Shown piece after piece: positions 23,503-35,790 of a stretch of DNA of 64,000 nt. This stretch comes from Acanthacorydalis orientalis (taxonomy: Eukaryota; Arthropoda; Insecta; Megaloptera; Corydalidae). The DNA lies in NCBI GenBank assembly GCA_034766995.1, contig CM068315.1, positions 11,785,010-11,849,009 of the forward strand, in the 5' to 3' direction. The translations under genes and the position numbers were made by a program. How positions within the stretch are numbered: position 1 is the first letter of the stretch; every line of letters begins with the position of its first letter. The notes below the pieces were generated by a model. It worked only from the letters and a program-made list of their open reading frames with translations, had not been told where the DNA came from and ran no database searches.

Positions 23503-24179
23503 TTAGGTTGGTAGAAAAATAATTACGGTATATAACCTTCAAATCCATATAAATTTTTCTCTTGATTTTCCTAGCTGTTTTGTTTAAGTACTCTAGAACT
23601 GTTGGATGACACACCTGACTTTGGTGTAAGCTCTCGAATTGTTGTGCGTCATTTCTGATTGAACTAACGCCTTCAGTTGGTCGTTATTTGACTGAAGGAC
23701 CCCCGCGATCTTCCTAATCTTCAAGGTTCTTGGCCCCAATACGAAATTTTTAGAATCACCATTTCACCGTACGTTTCTTAACAATACCCGCACCAAGTTT
23801 CTTGTTTCCAGCACGAAATTTTTGGAACCACCATTGTACCGTACGTTCTTCACAATACCCACATTCTCACTCATCCTTACCCCCAACACTACCCATATAA
23901 TAGCATCGTTTAGTTTACAAGCAGTTTCTGCTGCTTTACAACTCGTTTCGAATTCATACTAAAAAATGCTCTTATTTGATTTTTTTCCATTTTTAATTCA
24001 GTAGCCCAGTTTAAAGCAAAATTTATAATAAAAGTAAAGTCGATGTTACCCAAATACAGACCGAAAAATGAACTTTAAAATAATATTAACATGAACACGA
24101 TGAATTGACACTTTTATTGGAAAAAAATAAAGTTAGAATTCAGAAAACAAAAACCGCAATTATTTTCCTATCAATCTAA
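23503..24179 (-). mobile_element. Mariner-derived short element B5 with internal duplication
   Basis: Left TTAGGTTGGTAGAAAAATAA after TA, right (reverse complement) TTAGATTGATAGGAAAATAA before TA, so both terminal repeats and the TA duplication are kept. The body is the inverted B sequence. It is longer than other B copies because a ~72 base unit (ending in ACAATACCC) is present twice, at 23729 and 23801. The unit covers the codons for the ERTVQxWFQKFR region between the two DNA-binding motifs. Confidence 0.85.
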
Positions 24180-24184
24180 TAGTT

Positions 24185-26075
24185 GTACTGCGGTTTCACT
24201 ATTCATTATTACATGCGTGCATAAATAGCTATTGGTATAATATTAAACCTCGTGAAGAATAATGGAGGATAAAATAACTTTTAAATTTATTTTAATAAAA
24301 TTCGATTCTGTTCATCGATTTCGGTATATGATCGTCTTGTAACAATTAGTATCCATAGCTATTTTTTTTAGATTTTTGAATAGGCATAGATGACATGTAG
24401 ATTATTATTGAACAATGAATTCGTTTGATTCCAAATATATAATAAATGAGATTTGAATGTGTGGTTGAAGATCGGACGTTTCTTAAATATTTACACACTA
24501 TTAAAATTCGACCGAAATATAAATATTTTGTTAAGTAAAAAAATATTTAACTTGTATGTAAAAATCAACGAATACTCAAACGTTAAACAGGTATATAAAG
24601 TTGTTTGTGAAGATATAATGGTTATATAAAATTGGATTTGAAGAGAGATTTAAAATGTAGTTGATAAAAATTCTAGTAAATAAAAAAATTACATTTCTTA
24701 AAATCTCATTCATTTATGTTTTTTTTTTTATTGAATTTTCAATATTTTCTACGCAGAACACTTTATTTAATTAAAACAGTCTTACGTATTAAAAACTAAT
24801 AAAGCATGGTGTACTTAATCATCACTATCACAATTTTAAAAATAATTCTAGAAAAATGAAATATTTAATGAAACACAATGAAGAATTCATTTCACGCTCT
24901 AATAAAACTGTTTTCAGTGTTAATTATGTATATTATTCTTGAAATGACATCAGTTAAAACTGGATTAATACTGCATAAACATGAAATTTGATATATTGTT
25001 TTATTGTTTCATTGTTTCAAGGTACTTCATTTCAATTAATGTAGCAGCTACTCAGTTTTAATATAGAATTTTCCTTTCAAACAAAGCAATAGGCTGGATA
25101 AGAACTCTTAGAAGACGAATTCTATAATTTCAATAATTACATTTGTTAAATATTTAAAAAACATTCACAATAATTTTCGAATAGAATAGATGGATTGTTT
25201 AATAGGAATCATTTTATCTAGTACATTTTTTTTTGTAATATTTGATACTTTGTTTTACAAATAAAGAACAATTTACTAAACACATAGAAGCTTATTTTTC
25301 TGTAATTGAATAGCTATTTACAAAAAAAAAAAAAAATGAACACAAACAACTGTATCTTTTCTATATCTTTAAATGTGTTGTTTGTTTACTTTTCAAAGAT
25401 TAATATTTGATTATATTTTAAAGAATTTAATTCGTATTTATTTCGAGTTTCATAATGTATATTAAGTATAAAAAAATAACTTCATGTTTTATTAATATCA
25501 ATTATATTAAAAAAAACATATATTAAAAAGACTATTCGAAAAAGTATAGAAACGAACAAACATATTTATATTTTAAAGAATAATATTTATAATACGTAAG
25601 TAAACAGATACGAAGAAGAAGAATGTACATACAAATTTAATTCCTAATATCCATTATAAATATAAAACATTAATATTTATACGACGAATCCGATACTGAG
25701 TATACGCTATTAAAAAGAGAAAAAGAATTTATAACACAAATTTGTTAAAAAAAATATTTTTTTAATACAGGAATATGTTTATACTGAGAAAATAAGATCT
25801 CGTATAAATAAGCAACAAACTCCACATTCTCCATTTCGAATATAAATAAAAAAACGGACTTTAAGCACTCATCCATATATACAAACACGCAAACGTGTGT
25901 GTGTACGTCTGTGTCTTGTGTACATGTGTATATCTGTTATGAAATTTCACGAAGTATTAGAAACTTAATGCGGAGAAAAAATTTCATTTTTACCGTTAGA
26001 CTTTTTTATTTGCCCGAACAAATGTTTTCTCTGTATACATTCATTTCAATTTTAAAATAGCTTGAAAATTCGCCT
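24185..26075. other. AT-rich non-coding sequence
   Basis: Nearly 1.9 kb without recognisable transposon, array or coding signal, the longest array-free stretch of plain intron here. Confidence 0.5.
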
Positions 26076-26079
26076 CGTT

Positions 26080-26345
26080 ATGAAAGAAATTCGCCAACAA
26101 TAAAGAAATCTTTCGTCAAAGTAGAGAAAAAAAAAGACCGAAACTGTGGCGGCGGCAAAGGATGGCGAAAAAAACTTCTGTGTAAAAGGCAACGTCTTAG
26201 CGTTCTTTATTATTTTATAAATCAGCCTTCGGTCGGAGCGTTGTAATTAGATATGGCGTACGGGTGTTGAAGGGTGAATTGCCAAGTGGTTGGAGAATGC
26301 CGCCAACGAGATACTTTAGAGGTTCGTTCTTAGGTGCAACCGATG
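26080..26345. other. Higher-GC island, no gene seen
   Basis: Contains GTGGCGGCGGCAAAGGATGG at 26146 and CAGCCTTCGGTCGGAGCG at 26223. No coding frame. Confidence 0.35.
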
Positions 26346-26939
26346 TTATGAATCTCCAGAAATAAATCCATTTTTACTATTTCTTACTTTTACGGAATTA
26401 TTTTCCTTTTTATATAGTTTCGATCCATTTTAAAACTCAAACATTTGTTTTTTTTTTTTTTTAAAAGGCAGTTCTACTTGGATTCACAAGTTTTTTTTTA
26501 GTAAAAAGTATGTAGTCTTATTTAGTTTTTTTAACTTACTTTTCTGATTCACTTTAAATAATTCTTAACATATTACTTAACACGTTCACTGTCCATGTAT
26601 CATATATGATTCATAATGGTTTTAAATGTCACATCCATGAAGCATATATGATTCATTTCACCATTCATATGTTGACGCGTAACATCAACACGAATGTGAC
26701 TTTAAATACTTTGAAATGATTACAGAACGTGTGGAGAGGGTCACCCGAGGCATACTGAGTAAAAAATGTTGATCATATATGTTTATTGAAAGTCGTTAGG
26801 GTATATCTTTCCAAAAATAAGTAAATGTGTTATGTTCTTACTTATACAAAAATAATACAATATTGAGAGGTGTAAGTTTCTACAGATATGCTTGATTGAT
26901 TATAATAGGATATAAAAATAAATGTAAATAAAAAATTGA

Positions 26940-27238
26940 CAATATTTATGCAAATTTTTCTTTGTGATAATTTTCAAAATACTTCAGACAAAATGATGTT
27001 TTACAAACTAAACATTCTGTATGTACTTGTTTTGTTTTCTTTGCAGTGATACGAAGTCCACTGGGGTGGTTTTCATTTCTTTATTTATAACACTCACTGT
27101 ATCGTTTGAGAACAATTTTACTATCTTGTTTTCGCGGAATTTTGGAAATGAAATCATTACCGGATAGGGATGACTGCTTTTACTGTCATTAACTTTAGTG
27201 TCAAGTAACGACTCAACTATTTTTTCTGTAAACTTCAA
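26940..27238 (-). pseudogene. C-terminal remnant of a piggyBac-type transposase
   Basis: One minus-strand frame runs from 27238 to 27008 (MKFTEKIVESLLDTK..., then SLQRKQNKYIQNV and a stop). A different frame over 27050-26940 gives TKQVHTECLVCKTSFCLKYF then ENYHKEKFA and a stop. The CxxC...(C)...F..YH pattern is the cysteine-rich domain that ends piggyBac/PGBD transposases. One frameshift separates the two parts. The catalytic core is missing. Confidence 0.75.
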
Positions 27239-27502
27239 CAGAGTTTCTTTTCCCCCAGTTGTTTATTATAGAGTATTATTATAGAGTAACCAACTATTAA
27301 CCACTACTGAAGCACATAATAGCTCAGTAGCTACTTTCTTATATCATATTACAGACATACTACAAATTAACTTGTTATGACATGCTCATACATGATACAG
27401 GGACTTCCGTAATGCAAAATTGTAATATAGACGTCCATGAGTCATTTGAATATGCAATTATCAATGAAAATTGTTTTATTTGTTGATAAAATTAACAAGA
27501 AA

Positions 27503-27507
<5 letters not shown>

Positions 27508-27559
<52 letters not shown>
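27508..27559. repeat. (TA)n array inside piggyBac element P1
   Basis: Lies 70 bases inside the right terminal repeat of P1, so it grew after that element inserted. Confidence 0.95.
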
Positions 27560-27561
<2 letters not shown>

Positions 27562-27784
27562 AAAGAAACATTTTTAATGTACGTCGACATGTGAGACAAC
27601 TTCAAAAAATGTTTGGACAGTGAACGTGTTAAAATCGAATTAAGAACAATATATACAAAACGCACATGGTTGTTCTTATAATAAAACGTACTAAATGAAA
27701 TGATGTTATAATTATATGTGTATAAAGATTAAAAGACAATAATTGACAATTTATCATCATAACTAAATTAAAATATGCATTATT

Positions 27785-27885
27785 TTCTATATTCACATTC
27801 TCAGAATGATGGTATTATGATCGAAACGTATATTAAAATAGACAATAATCAATTATTGGAACAACCTGATCGTTAATCCTTATCT
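27785..27885. repeat. Possible half copy of the foldback repeat (F5)
   Basis: CTCAGAATGATGGTATTATG, ATCGAAACG and AATAATCAATTATTG follow each other in the order of an F right arm. The left arm was not recognised. Confidence 0.35.
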
Positions 27886-28475
27886 GTATTAAAAATGCCG
27901 AGCATTTTGATGCTCATGATTCGAGCTATTGAAAAAAGTTGATGGAATTTCGGGTTGGAATTTATCTTAAGTAGTGAAGTAATTTATTGAAGTCGCCAGA
28001 CAGAACCGTTTCTCGCAGTTCAATCAACGAAGTTCCAAAGTGCTCTTCAGTTCATACTCTTAATCTGTTGGAATTATTCAAAATTCAGTAAAAGAAAGTT
28101 GTAGTGTATGAGGTATCAAATCATTTCGGAAATTAATCATTCGCATCCATATAAAGCAAATATTTTCTGAAAAAAAATAACACTTAGCATGAATATTTAA
28201 AAAAAATATTGAAATAGATTATTCAGACGTAGAGAGTCGTTTAATTAAAATATAGTGCGTATTTGTTAGCAAATTCTATTGTTCTTTTCATTCTTAATCA
28301 GATTTATGTAAATAACAAAAAAATCATTGTTTACTTTTATATTTTCTAGTTACTATTTTAATTTGTATGATTATCTTATTCTTGTCGATAGTATTTTTAA
28401 TTGAAATAAAAAAAATAGCCTAAGTTGGTATTGTGCTTTTAGTGAAACGTTTTTTTAACTTTGAAAAAGTACATA

Positions 28476-29344
28476 TACGTGGGTCGTTTGATATGTATGA
28501 TGAAGAAGCAAGTTAAACACACATTTTTTTTTTTGAAAAAAATGGTTTCATTTCTCAACAAAGTTTCCATTGAGGCCTATAAATTTGATCTAGAAAATTT
28601 TCAATTTTTTCATCCCGTCGAAAAAGTAACTTTTCACAAAAACACGCATTGACGGCGACGATTACATCCTTATTCGACAAAAATTTCTTACCATCGAGTC
28701 AAATTTTCAAATTTGTGAAGAGAGAGAAGTCGCATGGGGTCAAGTCCAGAGAATAGGGTGAATGAGGAATCAGTTTGAAAGACAATTCGTGCAATTTTGT
28801 CATTGTGACGGTCGATTTGTGGGACGGCGCGTTGTGTTGGTGAAGGACCACTTTTCTATACGCCAGTATTGGTCGTTTTTGTGTATGCTGTTCTTTCAAA
28901 CGGTTCAGTAATGTCTCATAATAGACTCCTGTTATTGTTTTTCCCTTCGTTAAGTAGTCGATCAGGATGGTTCCGTAGGAATCCCAAGAATACTGTGGCC
29001 AGCATCTTTCTAGCTCTCAAAACGGTCTTCGTCTTCTTTGGCGCACTTTTACCAGTTGTTGTCCACTGCTTTAACTGTTGTTTCGACTCAGGTGTGTAGT
29101 AGTAGATTCATGTTGCATTCAAGGTGACGAATCGATGCAAAATGGCCTGATCGTTATTTCCATTTTTGCGGCAATTGCTACAACGCTCGCTCCAAACATC
29201 TATAGACTGTAAATAACGCGTCGCTCCTGGTTGAAATTTTACCTATACTAGTTTGAAAAATGACACTTGGCATCCGTAATGTTACTAAATAAATTGTGGC
29301 GCCACATCATAGAAATTTACACAACTTATCAAACGACCCACGTA
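28476..29344 (-). mobile_element. Mariner relic A3 (DD34D, deletion derivative)
   Basis: The ends TACGTGGGTCGTTTGATA and TATCAAACGACCCACGTA are near-perfect inverted repeats with TA at both edges. Minus strand: VVLHQHNAPSHKSTVTMTKL (28790-28850, second catalytic D replaced by H), then SPYSLDLTPCDFSLFTNLKI (third D kept; 34 residues between the two sites, so DD34D). Upstream lies the GKTITGVYYETLL-like region and the SAGK/ASVFWDS region with frameshifts. The N-terminal HTH half is absent, as in A1, A2 and A4. Unlike those it is not embedded in long TA arrays. Confidence 0.87.
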
Positions 29345-29775
29345 CATATCTTATATGTATTTATATTTGAAATCCGTGCAATTTTCTAAATATACGAAAT
29401 CATGTTTTCATCAATTATTTTTTAAACTGAGTTCCATATAGTTCTACTCGTATGAAAAAAGCGGTTAATTTTTTGGTTCATCATACCAATCACTGGTGAT
29501 TAATATACACTTGCACGCGTTGAATACTTAATTATCGCTGCACACAGCATTAATTAATAAACATTTTATATAATAGACACTATCTGTACAGGCAAATAAT
29601 CTAATTACTACGGGTTTTATTAAAATCCTTTAAATCGTTGTATCTATTTGAATTGACACGTATTTTTACTTTTCTGTGAACACGATTACGTTAAATTTGA
29701 AGTATTTTTCAAATCACCATCTTCATCGAAATAAGAGCATTTTTATTTCTTCTTTGCTCAACAATTCAACTTGTG

Positions 29776-29860
<85 letters not shown>
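29776..29860. repeat. (TA)n array, about 40 units
   Basis: One of the longest pure runs in the window. Confidence 0.95.
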
Positions 29861-30178
29861 GCACATTCATATAGTGCATAGTGGATGTATACTGGGTATA
29901 GTGATTTGAAATATGTCACTTATTTAAATCAACTGATAATAAGCATTGATAAAGATAGCATTGTAAATTTTGAAATTAAATTTAAAATTGGTTGAAATTA
30001 TTACTATTTTTTCTTTATTTCATATAATTTATATCTATATGTATGTTTAATCTTATATAGAGGTATAGATATATGAGTATAGACCATTTTTAATTAAATT
30101 CTTGTTTTTTTTTTTTAGTGATTACGGAACTTGAGTAGTATATGTTTTATAAAAACCGAATTCTTCACAAATATAATA

Positions 30179-30179
<1 letters not shown>

Positions 30180-30209
<30 letters not shown>
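30180..30209. repeat. Short (TA)n array
   Basis: About 14 units. Confidence 0.9.
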
Positions 30210-30356
30210 AGTTAATTAAGAATTCAGAAAGATAATAACGTCAGTTATACTTCATAAATATCATATGTATAAGGTAAAAGTCGAGATTTAAAAATGTACT
30301 GAACAGAGAGTTTTACACACAGAGGCAGCAACAACACCATTGCAGTCAAATGCGCG

Positions 30357-30358
<2 letters not shown>

Positions 30359-30405
<47 letters not shown>
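30359..30405. repeat. (TA)n array
   Basis: Borders the GC-richer island at 30440-30860 on the left. Confidence 0.95.
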
Positions 30406-30406
<1 letters not shown>

Positions 30407-30439
30407 ATACATATATTGCAAAAGGTTGTGTGTATCAGT

Positions 30440-30860
30440 ATACATATGTGTGGGTGTGTATTTGGATGGTGTTCTCGAGCAGCATTTCCACGGTGATATT
30501 TTTCCCGCGTGTCACAATGGCCTCGTTGAGATTCCATCCTTGTTAGAGAGGTTGGCGGTGTTGCACTCGAGAATAGGAGCGGCGATGAGGGCCGAGTGGT
30601 GTGGGTATAGTATGGGTTCCGACTACGAGCGCGGTTGTATTCGAAACTGGGTATGAGTGAGTCAGTCATTCGGGTGAGGTGAAGGACTAAGTGAACGAGA
30701 GTGTTGAAGAGGTTTCCCGTCAGGGAGCTTGGCGATAACACGTCGAGCACCATTCACCGCTGCTCGAGATTTTAATTTTCATCGTAGCGATGTCGATGGG
30801 GTCTTGTCGGTTCGTATGACTGGTGTGACTTTGAAGGGTGGTTAGAAGGCGGGTTGCAGA
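30440..30860. other. Higher-GC island between two TA arrays
   Basis: Contains an AP-1-like TGAGTCA at 30657. Open frames on both strands (76 and 135 codons) have no recognisable product; the longer one ends in a TA array. Confidence 0.35.
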
Positions 30861-30957
30861 AGATATTATTGAAAGATGTTATTAGAGGATATGATTTAAG
30901 ACGAACGGGTGACGTATTGACGTTTACACACACATATACGCACGCACTCATTCAATT

Positions 30958-30960
<3 letters not shown>

Positions 30961-31027
<67 letters not shown>
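30961..31027. repeat. (TA)n array
   Basis: Borders the same island on the right; preceded by short CA units. Confidence 0.95.
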
Positions 31028-31032
<5 letters not shown>

Positions 31033-31318
31033 GTTAAAACATAATAATGTAACGTACAAAATTTAAAAGTTTAATATATTTTTCATTTTTGAAGCATATG
31101 AATAATATAAATTTATTACTTAAAGAATCATCAAAGAAACCAAAAAATCCCTCTGAAATTAATTTATTCCAAGATTAAACACAGTTAATTTATGCCGAAG
31201 AGATTATTAAAACAAACAATTCTAGTGTTAAGAGAGTTTACACAATGTGAAAATTATTTTTTCCTTGTTCATGTATCTATCAAATTTATTTAAAATCAAA
31301 ATAAACTTTTTTGAATAA

Positions 31319-31319
<1 letters not shown>

Positions 31320-31388
<69 letters not shown>

Positions 31389-31390
31389 AT
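31320..31390. repeat. (TA)n then (TATG)n
   Basis: Pure TA ending in three GTAT units. Confidence 0.95.
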
Positions 31391-31798
31391 ATCTATGGAG
31401 GAAGGTATGTAATTGTGTATAGAATAGTTTTTAAAGTGTTTATAAAAGTAATCACATCTTATCATTTTTTTATATTAAATTCTTCGTTTCTTTTAATATA
31501 GAATGTCTTTGTTAAAACAATATTGTTTTTATTCTTCTATATATTAGTGAGTTGGTAAATTTATTCAGATGGTTTAAAAGTGAAGAAACACAAAAGATGT
31601 ATTAACTGAAACATTGAACTATATTTATAGTTTTAATGTTTACATGTATAAATGTTAAAATTTTAAATTGCCTTTAAACCTGTTGCTTATGGAAACACTA
31701 AAATAGTGTAACTAAAACAAAACACTTTGTAATTATTTTGTATGTAATAATTTTCAATATATATATTTTTTTACAAAAATAAGAAAATTATACTAAAG

Positions 31799-31802
<4 letters not shown>

Positions 31803-31880
<78 letters not shown>
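31803..31880. repeat. (TA)n array
   Basis: Nearly 40 TA units. Confidence 0.95.
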
Positions 31881-31882
<2 letters not shown>

Positions 31883-31884
31883 TA

Positions 31885-32289
31885 CTGGTGTTTAATCTCG
31901 TTAAATAATTTCATTGAAAACGATAGCACTCAATTTAATTCCACTCGAGTTAAAAAACACATTCGACAAAGATATCCCGCCGTTCATCTTGAATACGTGC
32001 GCGTAAAATTTCCTTTAATTATTTTCTAAGAACATATTTTGGTTTAATGTCGCTCTCAAGGGACGCTCGTATCTCTTCTTAAGCCGGGTTTATATCAGAT
32101 GATGCGGTACCCACTTTACGCAATACGGGGTGGCATTTTACAATATTTTCCGAAATTCCATCTACGTGGTTTTCGGAATGGGACGGCGTGAGTTTATGTG
32201 CCGACGAACGGAGTCGTGCCTGTGAAACATTTTATAGGCACGGAAGGTTTGTAAACGCTTCATAGCAAACATATTCGTAAGTATTGTGC

Positions 32290-32290
<1 letters not shown>
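31885..32290. other. Higher-complexity island with two hairpins
   Basis: Hairpin 1: TTCCGAAATTCCA (32148) pairs with TGGTTTTCGGAA (32167). Hairpin 2: CGTGCCT (32215) pairs with AGGCACG (32236). No coding frame. Confidence 0.4.
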
Positions 32291-32422
<132 letters not shown>

Positions 32423-33673
32423 AACTTTCGTATTTATGTATTTGTGTAAATAGTTTTAAATTTATTTTTTCATATTTAGAAAGTAACATTTTTCAACTTA
32501 AAACCACATTTATTCCTTGATTCACAATGTACTTTTGTATAGAAGACAGTGAGACTTTTTTATTCAGGAGTACGTGGAAACAAATAATGTGATTAAAAGT
32601 AATGGTTTTTCTTTTATACATGTAAATTATTATATCTTTTTTACGATCATCTTTAAATGACAAGTAGAAAGCAATATTGTAAGAGGTAGTTGTCAAAGGG
32701 AATAAATTTACAAAAGCATAAGAAATTACTGTTATTATTAATATATCATATTAATTGAGAGGTTTTGAATATTTGATTGTCAGTAACATTAAAGAAATAT
32801 TCATTGATCACGAATAAACAAACGGTGAATTAATATGATTTTTGAAACGTATTATGAAAATGTGCTTTAGAAACTTGTGGTTTTGAACAACCAGCTTTAT
32901 TCCTTGCACGGAATGTTGACAAACATTTTTAACTGTTCTAATTTCAAAATTATGAAGATATAATTTATAATATCAATCCGAATGTCCAATGTGCTGTCAA
33001 ATTTCAATCAGATTTTAAAAAAATGTTGTGTTTAGTATCAAAATTTTTATAAAACATTTGAATAAAATCGAAGTATAAATATTAAAAAAGAATTTTAAAA
33101 GTCCGGATATAGTTATAAAATAGAAAGATGAAATATTTAAAGTAATAAAGATAATTATTTAAAAAAAATTATTCAGTATATCAGCATTTCTCAAATTATG
33201 TTCTGCGGAAAGTGAATATGTGTTCCATGAAAAATTGTCAAAATGAATATGAGGCTGGAATGGTTTTAAATGCTGCCGATAGTTTCAAATAGTTTTGAAA
33301 ATGAGCCGCTCCTCACTTTTCGTAGTGAGTTGTTGGTCTTCTTGACGTCAAATTTCTCTTGAATTTTTAACAAATTCTTCATGGTTGATGAGTTTTGCGT
33401 ATCTGGCAGATATTTTTAGAAGGTGCAATGGAATTAACTTATCATTACAAGGAAACGATATTACAATTTTTAATACAAGAGATAAAATTGCACCTTTTGA
33501 TATAAAGTTACATTTCTACAGTTAAACAGAATAATTTTGATTTTTTCCCACTTTGCATGAATTTTTGACTGAAATAAATTCTAAATTACATGAAGAAGTA
33601 TCTTAAGTAGTTTTATAACAATGTACAATTAACCCCTTTGCAACATTTTCCAAAATCCAATGATAATTCATGA

Positions 33674-33802
<129 letters not shown>

Positions 33803-33832
33803 TAGACAAATTTAACAGAAAAGTACCCCAGC

Positions 33833-34036
33833 GTGTCAAAACTATCTCTTCTTATTTCACTTCCTTTTATAATGACATATTTATGTGAAGTAGGATTCTC
33901 ATATTATGCTGAAACCAAATCAAAGTCCAGGAACAGACTCGACGCTACACCAAATATGAGAATTCAACTTTCCGATATTGTGCCTGATATCAAAAGAATT
34001 TGTAATTCAAAGACTCAAAAACATCGAAGTTATTAA
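33833..34036 (+). pseudogene. hAT transposase C-terminal (dimerisation) fragment
   Basis: An uninterrupted 67-codon frame reads SKLSLLISLPFIMTYLCEVG, then FSYYAETKSKSRNRLDATPN and MRIQLSDIVPDIKRICNSK. This is the hAT C-terminal dimerisation motif of the ZBED5/FAM200/SCAND3-like group (LCExGFS and NRL...MRIQLS). Upstream frames hold LADIFRRCNGINLSLQGN and HEFLTEINSKLHEEV, separated by stops. No intact start; a transposase pseudogene. Confidence 0.82.
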
Positions 34037-34123
34037 CTCCTCAAGTGGGTAGTTTGCGCGGGTAACAAGTAAGCAAGACGGATATATCCGTCATACCCAT
34101 TTAAAGGATTAAGAACACAATTT

Positions 34124-34128
<5 letters not shown>

Positions 34129-34164
<36 letters not shown>

Positions 34165-34178
34165 TACATATATACACA
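34129..34178. repeat. (TA)n array inside the hAT relic
   Basis: Lies about 90 bases after the end of the hAT coding remnant, with TACATA interruptions. Confidence 0.93.
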
Positions 34179-34484
34179 CAGACGTTAGTTTATTTTACTA
34201 TTTTTTTGTGTTTTGTTTTAAATAATTAACATTTGAGAATAAACGTTTGTTTGTTCTTAACGTCTAGATTTACTCATTTATTAGTTATATCTACCTATTC
34301 TACAAAATAACCAAGGTGTTCAGTAAAACTTTCAAGATTTGTGAAGTGTTCCATCGTAGGAAAAGTTTGGGAAACGCTGCAGTACACCATACTTTCAGAT
34401 ACTCAAAAGGAATTAATGAGAAAATGTTTTCTGTTCGCTACTAAATTATAAAAAATAAATATTCATTTTTACAAATGAGAATTC

Positions 34485-34745
34485 ATTTTTCACCTCACAA
34501 ACCACAAACATTTTTTCTGAAAATATTAAAAATGTTCAATGAACTATTATTGATTATTTTTTAATGTTACTTATGTGCATTTCGATGGCGATGTCATCAT
34601 CTTCACCGAAATGTGCATAAGCAATTGATTAATAACGAATATTAAACATTATTGTTAAAAAAAACTTCTTGTGGTTTGTGGCATGAAAAAAAGTTATTTA
34701 TAAAAGTGAGTTTAGCCACAGTTTTAGAACTGTATTATGATTAAA
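34485..34745. repeat. Foldback repeat F2
   Basis: The left arm contains AAAATGTTCAATGAACTATT and TTATGTGCATTTCGATGGCG. The right arm contains CACCGAAATGTGCATAAGCA, its inverse. The centre at ATCATCTTCACCG is short, so the repeat folds back with little loop. It lies about 100 bases to the right of the hAT relic. Confidence 0.6.
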
Positions 34746-35247
34746 ATTCAAACGATTTTGGACAAAAAAAAAATTTCACGCTTCGATAATGTACATATCT
34801 TTATATCATTTTTGAGCAAACATCATTAAAAATATCATGGTGTTCAAAGTGCTAAAAAAAATAAAAGTAAATGCATTAAGTATTTAAAATTCGAATTTCG
34901 TGCACATGATTGTTTGTTCAATATATCATATTTATGTATAAATAGAGATAAACTCGAATGGACAGACGGAAATTAGGGTGGTTCAAATACATGTTTGGTA
35001 CATTATTTTTGTTATTTACCATTTTAAACAAATGTCTATGCATCAGATTATGATAATGCTATTTGCATTACATAAATGAATTAAATGAATGTAATTAAGT
35101 TAATGTATTTATATAAACATGTGAAAAATACACAAAATATTACGTACGAACACAAAAAGCATGCATTAAAATAATGGAAAATCTATTAGTTTTCATAATT
35201 AATGGAATTATATCTAACGTGTATTTAATATGTAGAAATGTTTATAT

Positions 35248-35248
<1 letters not shown>

Positions 35249-35323
<75 letters not shown>

Positions 35324-35325
35324 GT
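35249..35325. repeat. (CA)n, (TA)n and (GTAT)n
   Basis: Ten CA units, a TA run and GTAT units in series. Confidence 0.95.
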
Positions 35326-35399
35326 ATGAAGTAATAAAAATGTCTAAATGCAATTTCAAATATGTGTACATTAAAACACGAGAATATGTTTGCATGAAA

Positions 35400-35790
35400 C
35401 ATTCAAGTGGTCCCATATTACGCAGATAATAAGGGGTTCAGAGTAACTCGTGCTAAGAGTAGGTAGGAAATTAAATTGGAATGTCTGGGATTTAGTTACG
35501 ACCGGTGTAGAGTAGTACGGTAGTGTGTCGGGGTTTCGGCACAGGGATGGTGGAACGCTCTGAATTATCGATATTTTATTACCTGATTTACAGAGTCGCA
35601 CTGACGTAATGTAATTTTCACATTCTCTCGTGCGCCGTCGAATGTTGGGAAACGACGCCGTGCACGGCGGTACTGCGCGACGGACGGACGGACGGGTGGG
35701 CGGACGCGAACGGGTGGCGGCCAAATGACGTGCACCTGGTTTTACGACGCGCGGTAATGTGTCTTGTAAGAGACGCGCTCCGAATTTAAT
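35400..35790. other. GC-rich island, no gene seen
   Basis: The most GC-rich stretch of the window: 14-base palindrome CGCCGTGCACGGCG (35656-35669), then (CGGA)4 and GGTGGGCGGACGCG. A minus-strand frame of 117 codons crosses it without a recognisable domain. Confidence 0.4.

Larger units (their letters stand above)
26581..27628 (-). mobile_element. piggyBac-like element P1, decayed
   Basis: Perfect 15-base terminal inverted repeats, CACGTTCACTGTCCA at 26581 and TGGACAGTGAACGTG ending at 27628, lie directly inside TTAA on both sides (26577-26580 and 27629-27632), the signature target site of piggyBac elements. The minus strand carries the end of a piggyBac-type transposase (next entry). Two 24-base subterminal repeats with CATATATGATTCAT start at 26591 and 26633. 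At 1048 bases it is far below the 2.4 kb or so of a full element, and a (TA)n array has grown inside it at 27508-27559. Confidence 0.85.

Noticed and set aside
28869..29099. 76-codon plus-strand frame
   Set aside because: Antisense reading of mariner A3.
32148..32178. MicroRNA precursor
   Set aside because: A 12-base stem with a 6-base loop is too short for a Dicer substrate; reported only as a hairpin.
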